From positions 1 through 41,775 of the forward strand of contig NZ_JAUYUS010000006.1 of assembly GCF_030694575.1 (NCBI RefSeq): a stretch of 41,775 nucleotides of DNA, given 5' to 3'. The notes below the pieces were generated by a model. It had not been told where the DNA came from. It saw only the letters and a program-made list of their open reading frames with translations, and did not search any database. The stretch comes from Parvibaculum sp. Lineage in GTDB: Bacteria; Pseudomonadota; Alphaproteobacteria; Parvibaculales; Parvibaculaceae. Shown here piece by piece: positions 25,610-31,545 of the stretch. Position numbers and translations under genes: made by a program. Each line of letters starts with the position of its first letter. The first letter of the stretch is position 1.

Positions 25610-26185
25610 TTGGAAGCTTTCCTCGTCTCCCTCGGTACCGTCGCCGTCGCTGAAATCGGCGACAAGACGCAGCTTCTCGCGCTCATCCTCGCCGTGCGCT
25701 TCCGTGCGCCGCTCGCGGTCGTCGCCGGCATCTTCGTCGCCACCGTCGCCAATCACGCGCTCGCCGCCCTGGTCGGCACGCTGATCGCCGAATGGCTGAC
25801 GGATCTGGTTCTCGCCTGGGTGCTCGGCCTCTCCTTCCTCGCCATGGGCGTCTGGGCCTTGATCCCCGATGCGCCGCCCTCCGAAGACGAGATGAAAGCC
25901 CCCACCCGCTTCGGCCCCTTCCTCGCCACCACCGTCGCCTTTTTCTTCGTGGAGATGGGCGACAAGACGCAGATCGCGACGGCCGCGCTCGCCGCGCATT
26001 ACCAGTCGCTCGTCCTCGTCGCGCTCGGCACCACGCTCGGCATGATGGTGGCGAATGTCCCCGCCGTTTATCTGGGCGAGGCGGCGGCGAAGCGCGTGCC
26101 GCTCCGCGTCGTCCGCGCCGTCACTGCCGCCATTTTCATCGTGCTCGGCCTCGCGGCCATTGGCGGCGCGCTCGCCTATTCCTGA
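25610..26185 (+). CDS. TMEM165/GDT1 (UPF0016) family manganese/calcium exporter
   Basis: A 191-residue inner-membrane protein with the duplicated family motif: E15-I-G-D-K-T20 (AEIGDKTQLLAL) and E115-M-G-D-K-T120 (VEMGDKTQIATAA). About six helices form two halves. Members move Mn2+ or Ca2+ out of the cytoplasm. TTG 25610 is chosen because GGAG sits 8 nt upstream and homologues begin MEAFLVS; GTG 25550 and ATG 25574 are in-frame alternatives. The upstream Mn2+ riboswitch supports Mn2+ as the substrate. Its 3' end overlaps the convergent hydrolase by 10 bp. Confidence 0.92.
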   Translation: MEAFLVSLGTVAVAEIGDKTQLLALILAVRFRAPLAVVAGIFVATVANHALAALVGTLIAEWLTDLVLAWVLGLSFLAMGVWALIPDAPPSEDEMKAPTRFGPFLATTVAFFFVEMGDKTQIATAALAAHYQSLVLVALGTTLGMMVANVPAVYLGEAAAKRVPLRVVRAVTAAIFIVLGLAAIGGALAYS

Positions 26186-27054
26186 TCGGAGCGCAGAAAG
26201 GTAATCAGCATGTCGTTGATCGCCTGCGGCTCCTCCCGGTGCACCCAGTGCGTGCCCTCCGCGAAGAACAGCGTGCCGCCGCGCTCGCACAGCGCGATGC
26301 TGCGTTTGGCGAGCGCGACATCGGCGAATTCGTCCTTCTCGCCCCAGATCAGCAGCACCGGCGTCTCGATCCGCGCCGGTTCCGCCGGCAGCTTCTTCTT
26401 CAGCAGCGCCCGGTACCAATGCACCATGGAGGTGATCGCCTTCGGCTCGCGCCACGCCTTGCGATAGGCGTCGAACTCCGCGTCGTCGAACGCGCCTGGC
26501 CTTGCCGATCCTTTCAATGCCTCCACCAGCGCGTCGAAATTCTTCCGCCTTATCATCATCTCCGGCAGCACGCGCAGGCGGAACGCCTTCACATAGCGGC
26601 TCTTCTTCCGCTGCACCTTGTCCGTGTACATCGCATTTTTCCAGATGGCCGGATGCGGCGCGTTGATCGTCGCCGCCTTCTCCATGTGCTCCGGCTTGGT
26701 CGAGCAGAGCCACCAGGCGACGCTCGCGCCCCAGTCGTGGCCGACGACGCGCAGCTTCTCCTCGCCAAAATGCTTCCCCAGCGCCACCACGTCTTCCGCC
26801 AGCTCGTCGAGATCGTAGGCCTTCACGCCGCGCGGCTTCCCGCTCACGCCATAGCCGCGCTGGTCGGGCGCGATCACGCGAAACCCCGCCTTCGCCAGCG
26901 CCGGCATCTGGTTCTTCCAGCCGAGGCAATTATCCGGAAACCCGTGCAGCAGAATGACGAGCGGCCCGTCCTCCGGCCCCATCTCGGCATAATGCAATGC
27001 CACCCTGTCGAGATGCGCCACGCCGAAGCGCGCCTCCTCCATGCCCGCAATCAT
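26176..27054 (-). CDS. Alpha/beta hydrolase, epoxide hydrolase / haloalkane dehalogenase type
   Basis: A 292-residue enzyme. The oxyanion motif is LLHGFPDN, the nucleophile is the aspartate D107 in VVGHDWGAS (not serine), and the base is H269 in GTHWVHREEP. An Asp nucleophile points to epoxide hydrolase or dehalogenase chemistry rather than ester cleavage. ATG 27054 is chosen with GAGGGA upstream; MEEARFG at 27042 is an alternative. It converges on GDT1 with a 10-bp overlap and is divergent from the quinone oxidoreductase (122-bp gap). Confidence 0.88.
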   Translation of the reverse strand: MIAGMEEARFGVAHLDRVALHYAEMGPEDGPLVILLHGFPDNCLGWKNQMPALAKAGFRVIAPDQRGYGVSGKPRGVKAYDLDELAEDVVALGKHFGEEKLRVVGHDWGASVAWWLCSTKPEHMEKAATINAPHPAIWKNAMYTDKVQRKKSRYVKAFRLRVLPEMMIRRKNFDALVEALKGSARPGAFDDAEFDAYRKAWREPKAITSMVHWYRALLKKKLPAEPARIETPVLLIWGEKDEFADVALAKRSIALCERGGTLFFAEGTHWVHREEPQAINDMLITFLRSDQE

Positions 27055-27176
27055 GTCGTCCCTCTTGCTTCCCCCGGGCCATATTCTCCGCACCCACCGT
27101 GGCGAAGTTGGGGCCGCCGCTCTATGCTCGGTCCACAAAGCAATTTGCCATAAGAGAAAATTTCGGGAGTGAAAAA

Positions 27177-28151
27177 ATGCGGTCCATGCGTGTGCATGAA
27201 CTATCGGAGGACATCTCCGTCCTCCGGATGGACGAGGTCGAACTGCCACCGCCGGGCAAGGGCGAGATCCGTCTCCGCCTCAAGGCCTGCTCGATCAATT
27301 TCCCCGACATCCTGATGGTGCAGGGCAAATACCAGTTCAAGCCCGAGCTTCCCTTCGCGCCCGGCATGGAGGGGGCGGGCGTCGTCGCGTCGGTGGGCGA
27401 GGGCGTGACGAAATTCAAGCCGGGAGACCGCGTCGTCGCGGGCCTGCGCACCGGCGGTTTCGCCGAAGAGGCGAACGTCTCGGCGGAAGCCTGCCGCCCG
27501 ATCCCCGGCAGCATGGATTTCGCGAAAGCCGCCGCCTATCCCGCCGCCTACCTCACGGCCTATGTCGCGCTTGTCTGCCGCGGCCATTTGCAGCCGGGCG
27601 AAACATTGCTGGTCCACGGCTCCACCGGCGGCGTCGGCCTCGCCGCCGTCGAAATGGGCAAGCTCCTCGGCGCCACCGTCATCGCGACGTCCGCCTCGGA
27701 CGAAAAACTGAAAGTCGTGAAATCGCGCGGCGCCGATCACGTGCTGAACGTGACGAAAGGCTTCCGCGAACAGGTGAAGGAACTGACAGGCGGGCGCGGC
27801 GCGGATGTGATCTACGATCCCGTTGGCGGCGACGTCTTCGACGAGAGCGTGCGCTGCATCGCCTGGAACGGCCGCCTCCTCGTCATCGGCTTCACCAGCG
27901 GCCGCATCCCAACCATCCCGGTCAACATGCCGCTGATAAAAGGCTTCTCCGTCATCGGCGTCCGCGCCGGCGAATACGGCCGCCGCGACCCCGAAGCGGG
28001 CAGGGCAAACATCGAAGCGGTGGACCGCCTCGCGGCCGAAGGAAAGATCGACCCCCACATCTGCGCCCGCTTCCCCCTTGAGTGCGCGGTAGACGCCATG
28101 CGCCTGCTGCAAAACCGCGAAGCCGTCGGCAAGGTCGTGCTGGAGATGTGA
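27177..28151 (+). CDS. Zinc-less NADPH:quinone oxidoreductase (MDR family)
   Basis: A 324-residue medium-chain reductase. The N-terminal GroES-like domain has KACSINFPDILMVQGKY and FAPGMEGAGVVASVG without the zinc-binding cysteines of alcohol dehydrogenases. The Rossmann domain has HGSTGGVG at 147-154 and the GADVIYDPVGG segment. These features fit the quinone oxidoreductase (QOR/CryZ) class, which uses NADPH to reduce quinones or enones. ATG 27177 follows GGGAG by 7 nt. It is followed by a 290-bp repeat-rich gap (28152-28441). Confidence 0.92.
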   Translation: MRSMRVHELSEDISVLRMDEVELPPPGKGEIRLRLKACSINFPDILMVQGKYQFKPELPFAPGMEGAGVVASVGEGVTKFKPGDRVVAGLRTGGFAEEANVSAEACRPIPGSMDFAKAAAYPAAYLTAYVALVCRGHLQPGETLLVHGSTGGVGLAAVEMGKLLGATVIATSASDEKLKVVKSRGADHVLNVTKGFREQVKELTGGRGADVIYDPVGGDVFDESVRCIAWNGRLLVIGFTSGRIPTIPVNMPLIKGFSVIGVRAGEYGRRDPEAGRANIEAVDRLAAEGKIDPHICARFPLECAVDAMRLLQNREAVGKVVLEM

Positions 28152-28160
28152 GTGTGCTGT

Positions 28161-28195
28161 GAAATAAATATAGAAGCGAAAATAAATATAGAGGT
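28161..28195 (+). repeat. A-rich tandem copies preceding family-2 repeats
   Basis: Two near-copies of AAATAAATATAGAAGCG / AAATAAATATAGAGG lead directly into a GTGTCATCCCGG element. Similar A-rich prefixes precede the copies at 28270, 29465 and 34132, so they look like part of the repeat unit. Confidence 0.55.
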
Positions 28196-28225
28196 GTCAT
28201 CCCGGCGAAAGCCGGGACCCATTGG
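28194..28225 (+). repeat. Family-2 repeat, GTGTCATCCCGG hairpin (copy 1)
   Basis: The hairpin CCCGGC-GAAA-GCCGGG follows GTGTCAT and ends GACCCA. It matches copies at 28270 (+), 28327 (inverted), 29465 and 34132. Confidence 0.8.
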
Positions 28226-28269
28226 TTCCCCCAGCAAGCGCGACTACGTTCGGCCAAAAACAAAAACAC

Positions 28270-28299
28270 GTGTCATCCGGGCGAAAGCCGGGATCCATG
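28270..28299 (+). repeat. Family-2 repeat (copy 2)
   Basis: GTGTCATCCGGGCGAAAGCC followed by GGGATCCATG. Same orientation as copy 1, with two or three changes. Confidence 0.8.
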
Positions 28300-28326
28300 T
28301 GCCTCACCTCTTGTGGAAACGTGAAT

Positions 28327-28354
28327 TGGGTCCCGGCTTTCGCCGGGATGACAC
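28327..28354 (-). repeat. Family-2 repeat, inverted (copy 3)
   Basis: TGGGTCCCGGCTTTCGCCGG followed by GATGACAC is the reverse complement of copy 1. With copies 1-2 it makes an inverted pair in the oxidoreductase-SDR gap. Confidence 0.8.
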
Positions 28355-28379
28355 TTCCATTTGGTATGCCCGCCTCACC

Positions 28380-28410
28380 TCGTCATTGCGAGCGAAGCGA
28401 AGCAATCCAG
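28380..28410 (+). repeat. Family-3 repeat (CGTCATTGCGAGCGAAGCGA...)
   Basis: CGTCATTGCGAGCGAAGCGA then AGCAATCCAG. This sequence resembles dispersed repeats I recall in many proteobacterial genomes. Only one copy is seen in this window. Confidence 0.65.
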
Positions 28411-28441
28411 TCCTCTTCTGCGTGCAAACCCCTTCCTTCCC

Positions 28442-29332
28442 TCAAACGCTCCGTTGCGCCTTGTCCTTGTCGTTCGCGCTGCGGATCATCTCGCGCATCT
28501 TGTCCCACTCCTCGTCGGACAGCTTCGACAGCCGCGCGAAATTCCCGCCGCCGCCCGAAAAGCCAGCGCCGTCGATCGCGATGCACTGGCCCGTCAGATA
28601 CTCGCAGCCATCCGCCATCAGAAACGTCGCGAGGTTCTTCAGCTCGTCCATCTCGCCCACGCGCCCCATCGGAATGCCTTCGCGCGAGCCGCCGCCATCG
28701 ACCGACTGTCCCGGCGAAAGCCGCGCCCACGCCCCTTCGGTCGGAAACGGCCCCGGCGCAATCGCATTGAGACGGATGCCGTAAGGTCCCCATTCGGCGG
28801 CGAGCGATTTCGTCATGATGTTGACGCCCGCCTTCGACATGGCGGAAGGCACCGTGAAGGGTCCGCCGTTCCAGACCCAGGTGGTGAGAATGGAAATCAC
28901 GCTCCCCTTCACCTTGTCCTCGATCCAGCGCCGGCCGATCGCATGCGTCACATAGAACGAGCCGTGGAAAACGATATTGGCAATCGCGTCGAAGCCGCGC
29001 GGCGAAAGGTCTTTTGTCGGCGAGATGAAATTCCCCGCCGCATTGTTCACAAGCCCCGTCAGCGGCCCGCCATCCGCCCAGATTTCCGCCACCATGTCGT
29101 CGACCGCCTGCGCCACGCGAATGTCGACGCTGTGCGTCTTCACCGAGCCGCCATGCTTCGCCATCAGCTCCTTCGCGGTGTCGTCGAGCACGTTTTTCCG
29201 CCGCCCGCAGATGTAAACCTCCGCGCCGAGCCGCAAATAGTCCTCGGCCATCTCCCGCCCAAGCCCCGTGCCGCCTCCCGTCACCAGAATGCGCTTGCCC
29301 TTCAAAAGCCCGTCGCGAAACATCGTCGCCAT
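28442..29332 (-). CDS. SDR oxidoreductase, mitochondrial-type 2,4-dienoyl-CoA reductase-like
   Basis: A 296-residue short-chain dehydrogenase. The NADP-binding motif TGGGTGLG lies at 18-25 and NNAAG at 96-100. The catalytic region reads VPSAMSKAGVN with K167, and the usual YxxxK tyrosine position is S163. The stretch KSLAAEWGPYGIRLNAIAPGP and the C-terminal DEEWDKMREMIR follow what I recall of mitochondrial DECR1, whose catalytic tyrosine lies further upstream; here that position seems to be W152. It likely reduces 2,4-dienoyl-CoA in unsaturated fatty-acid oxidation, though the residue change raises doubt. It is convergent with the quinone oxidoreductase across the repeat cluster. Confidence 0.85.
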   Translation of the reverse strand: MATMFRDGLLKGKRILVTGGGTGLGREMAEDYLRLGAEVYICGRRKNVLDDTAKELMAKHGGSVKTHSVDIRVAQAVDDMVAEIWADGGPLTGLVNNAAGNFISPTKDLSPRGFDAIANIVFHGSFYVTHAIGRRWIEDKVKGSVISILTTWVWNGGPFTVPSAMSKAGVNIMTKSLAAEWGPYGIRLNAIAPGPFPTEGAWARLSPGQSVDGGGSREGIPMGRVGEMDELKNLATFLMADGCEYLTGQCIAIDGAGFSGGGGNFARLSKLSDEEWDKMREMIRSANDKDKAQRSV

Positions 29333-29464
29333 CTCGTCCTCCCGTGTTTTGTTGCGGAAAGACTAGCGTGGCAGCCGCCGCCCGTCTCGCCTTTCGGGTT
29401 GACGTCGCGGAATGCGATGGGGAAGGGAGGTGGATTGAGCCGCAGCAAGAAATAAAAACAAAAA

Positions 29465-29492
29465 TGTCATCCCGGCTTTCGCCGGAATGACA
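29465..29492 (+). repeat. Family-2 repeat, symmetric form (copy 4)
   Basis: TGTCATCCCGGCTTTCGCCG followed by GAATGACA is a near-perfect palindrome, with an A-rich prefix (AAATAAAAACAAAAA). It lies in the 224-bp gap upstream of the SDR gene. Confidence 0.8.
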
Positions 29493-29556
29493 CTTTATCT
29501 CTTTGGCTAACGCATGAAGTTACTCTTCGCCCGCAACGCTCCCGCCGTCGAACGCG

Positions 29557-29829
29557 CTACTCCTTCTTCCCCCGCGCCATCAGCACGCTCCACAGCCGCA
29601 CCGCGACGAAAATCGGAATGACGACCACGGCGCCGAGCAGCAGATACTGCACCGACCAGTCGAGCGCATCGAAACCCATCGCCCATATGTTCGCGATCGT
29701 GTCGAGGAAGTCGCGCCACAGGTCGATCGGCTTGATGCCGAACACCGCCAGCACGACGCCCACCGCGATGGAAGCGATGGCGAGCTTCAGAAGTGTGGGC
29801 ACCACGGGCCCGCCGAAAAACCGATCCAT
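29557..29829 (-). CDS. Small membrane protein (DUF6460-like)
   Basis: A 90-residue protein with two or three hydrophobic helices (LLKLAIASIAVGVVLAVFGI, QYLLLGAVVVIPIFVAV) and a basic GKKE tail. It fits the small DUF6460 family by length and pattern, but this match is tentative. It lies 48 bp downstream of the MscS gene on the same strand, suggesting co-transcription and a membrane-tension or envelope role. Confidence 0.78.
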   Translation of the reverse strand: MDRFFGGPVVPTLLKLAIASIAVGVVLAVFGIKPIDLWRDFLDTIANIWAMGFDALDWSVQYLLLGAVVVIPIFVAVRLWSVLMARGKKE

Positions 29830-29877
29830 ATTCCGTCCTTCCAGATTGTCTTCCGGCGATGGCCTCGTCGTCCGGCC

Positions 29878-30729
29878 TTACTCCGCCACTTTCCTGGCGG
29901 CATTCACAGTGTAGACCGTCCGCGCGGGGAAGGGGATGGTGATGCCTTCCGCGTCGAAGCGTTCCTTGATCTTCCGCATCAGGTCGAACCGCACGTTCCA
30001 GAACTCGCTGTTCGCCACCCACACGCGCATCACGATGTCGACGGAGCTCTCTCCGAGATTGAGCACGCCGGTGAAAGGCTCGGGCTCGGCGAGGCAGCGC
30101 GCATCCGCCGCGATCTCCGCCTTGATGATGCCCATCGCCTTGCCGATATTGTCGCCGTATGAAATCCCGAAGGTAATATCCAGCCGCCGCGTCGGGTGAT
30201 AGGTGTAGTTCTTGATCGGCTGTCCCCAGATATCGCTGTTCGGCACGATGATCTGGATATTGTCCGGCGTCGAAAGTTCGGTCGTGAAAAGCGACAGCGA
30301 TTTCACCGTCCCGGCGATCCCGCCCACCTCCACATAGTGGCCCGCGCGAAACGGCCGGATGATGAGCAGCATCACGCCCGCCGCCACATTCGCCAGCGTC
30401 CCCTGCAGCGCAAGGCCCACCGCAAGGCCGGCCGCGCCGAGAACGGCGATGAGGCTCGCTGTCTGCACGCCGAATTTCGCCAGCACCGCCAGCACGGTGA
30501 AGATGATCGCGAGATACCAGACGATGGTGCCGAAGAAATTCTGCAGCATCGTGTCCATCTGCGGCATCCGCCCGAAGGCCCGCACGGTCCACAGCCGCAG
30601 CCTCCCGGCGAACCAGATGCCGAGAATGAGAATGAGGATTGCCGACAGGAGGCTGAGCCCGCCATCGACGATCTGCGGCAGCAAAACCGCGATCTGGTCC
30701 CTCAACTCCGGCGGCAACTGATCGAGCAT
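29878..30729 (-). CDS. Small-conductance mechanosensitive channel (MscS family)
   Basis: A 283-residue channel with three N-terminal helices, the Gly/Ala-rich pore helix LIAVLGAAGLAVGLALQGTLANVAAG, and the beta domain VEVGGIAGTVKSLSLFTTEL...IIVPNSDIWGQPIKNY. MscS channels open under membrane tension to release solutes during hypo-osmotic shock. ATG 30729 follows AAGGAG; upstream in-frame codons are rejected. The promoter region carries a REP-like cluster (30786-30973). Confidence 0.95.
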   Translation of the reverse strand: MLDQLPPELRDQIAVLLPQIVDGGLSLLSAILILILGIWFAGRLRLWTVRAFGRMPQMDTMLQNFFGTIVWYLAIIFTVLAVLAKFGVQTASLIAVLGAAGLAVGLALQGTLANVAAGVMLLIIRPFRAGHYVEVGGIAGTVKSLSLFTTELSTPDNIQIIVPNSDIWGQPIKNYTYHPTRRLDITFGISYGDNIGKAMGIIKAEIAADARCLAEPEPFTGVLNLGESSVDIVMRVWVANSEFWNVRFDLMRKIKERFDAEGITIPFPARTVYTVNAARKVAE

Positions 30730-30785
30730 GCGAAAACTCCTTGAACCCGTGCCCTGCAGTCTCCCACGACTGCCGCGTGATTTGA

Positions 30786-30820
30786 ACCCTCCCCCTTCCT
30801 GCCACCCTCCCCCTTCTGCC
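30786..30820 (+). repeat. Tandem partial copies of the REP-like left arm
   Basis: Two ~17-bp units (CCCTCCCCCTTCCTGCCA, then CCCTCCCCCTTCTGCCA) lead into the full unit at 30821, so the left arm is repeated about three times. This looks like slippage or repeated partial insertion. Confidence 0.6.
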
Positions 30821-30973
30821 ACCCTCCCCCTGTGGGAGGGTCAAACGGCTGCAAGCCGTTTGGGGAGGGGTAGGGGAAGGTGCCAGGAAATTCAGGACTG
30901 CATGTTTGTCCGCTGCTGCAACCCCTCCCCGAAATTCGCTGCGCAAATTTCGACCCTCCCACAGGGGGAGGGT
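30821..30973 (+). repeat. REPIN-like inverted pair, copy A (upstream of DUF559)
   Basis: A left unit (30821-30871) has arms ACCCTCCCC and GGGGAGGGGT around the stem CAAACGGCT-GCA-AGCCGTTTG. A ~50-bp spacer follows. An inverted right unit (30922-30973) has the stem GAAATTCGC-TGC-GCAAATTTC. The whole block is ~95% identical (about 7 mismatches in 153) to copy B at 31373-31525, in the same orientation. It ends 18 bp before the DUF559 start. Confidence 0.85.
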
Positions 30974-30991
30974 GGAAGTTACACTGACGTC

Positions 30992-31354
30992 ATGGTTGAT
31001 CCGGCGCTCAGGAATCTGCGGAAAAACATGACAGAGGCCGAACGCCGCCTCTGGAGCCGGTTGCGCAAGGAGGCGCTTGGATACGAGTTCCGGCGCCAGC
31101 ATCGGTTGGGCAGCTGGATCGTCGATTTCGTCTGCCTCGAAAGACGCTTGGTCGTGGAAGTCGACGGCGGTCAACACAACATGTCGGCCGGCGTTGCCCG
31201 CGATACCCGCAGAACCGAATGGCTGGAAGCCGATGGCTTCGAGGTTCTCCGTTTCTGGAACAACGACGTCCTCGCGAAAACCGACAAGGTGGTCGAAACC
31301 ATCTGGCACGCGCTGAGAAAACCTCGCCCCGGCCTGCCCCCCATCCGCGCCTGA
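30992..31354 (+). CDS. DUF559 endonuclease-domain protein
   Basis: A 120-residue protein of the DUF559/Vsr-like PD-(D/E)XK nuclease fold: MTEAERRLWSRLRKE helix, YEFRRQHRLGSWIVDF with D45, and VVEVDGGQH with E56, D58 and H62, then FEVLRFWNNDV. These are the expected metal-binding catalytic residues. The target DNA and role of DUF559 proteins are unclear. It is bracketed by two 153-bp direct repeats, each 18 bp from a gene end. No strong Shine-Dalgarno is seen before the ATG. It may be a mobile or repeat-associated nuclease rather than part of the neighbouring repair operon. Confidence 0.88.
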   Translation: MVDPALRNLRKNMTEAERRLWSRLRKEALGYEFRRQHRLGSWIVDFVCLERRLVVEVDGGQHNMSAGVARDTRRTEWLEADGFEVLRFWNNDVLAKTDKVVETIWHALRKPRPGLPPIRA

Positions 31355-31372
31355 AGTCGATCCTTCTCTATC

Positions 31373-31525
31373 ACCCTCCCCCTGTGGGAGGGTCAAACGG
31401 CTGCAAGCCGTTTGGGGAGGGGTAGGGGAATCTGCCAGGAAATTCAGGACTGCATGTTTGTCCGCTGCTGCATCCCCTCCCTGAAATTCGCTGCGCAAAT
31501 TTCGACCCTCCCCCAAGGGGAGTGT
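31373..31525 (+). repeat. REPIN-like inverted pair, copy B (downstream of DUF559)
   Basis: Same structure and orientation as copy A. The right unit is slightly eroded (CCCCCAAGGGGAGTGT). It starts 18 bp after the DUF559 stop and ends 20 bp before the helicase ATG, so it lies in the helicase promoter/leader. Confidence 0.85.
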
Positions 31526-31545
31526 GGCCTGATACGCTCTCCCCC

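Noticed and set aside
25610-26185. GDT1 gene starting at GTG 25550 or ATG 25574
   Set aside because: Neither has a ribosome site as good as TTG 25610 (GGAG at 8 nt), and homologues begin at MEAFLVS.
28194-28354. Family-2 repeats as a CRISPR array
   Set aside because: Spacing and orientation vary, one copy is inverted, and each repeat is itself palindromic; no cas genes are present.
29507-31516. Long minus-strand frame running through MscS and both repeats
   Set aside because: It reads through two repeat blocks and opposes the DUF559 gene; the translation is repeat-derived and low-complexity.
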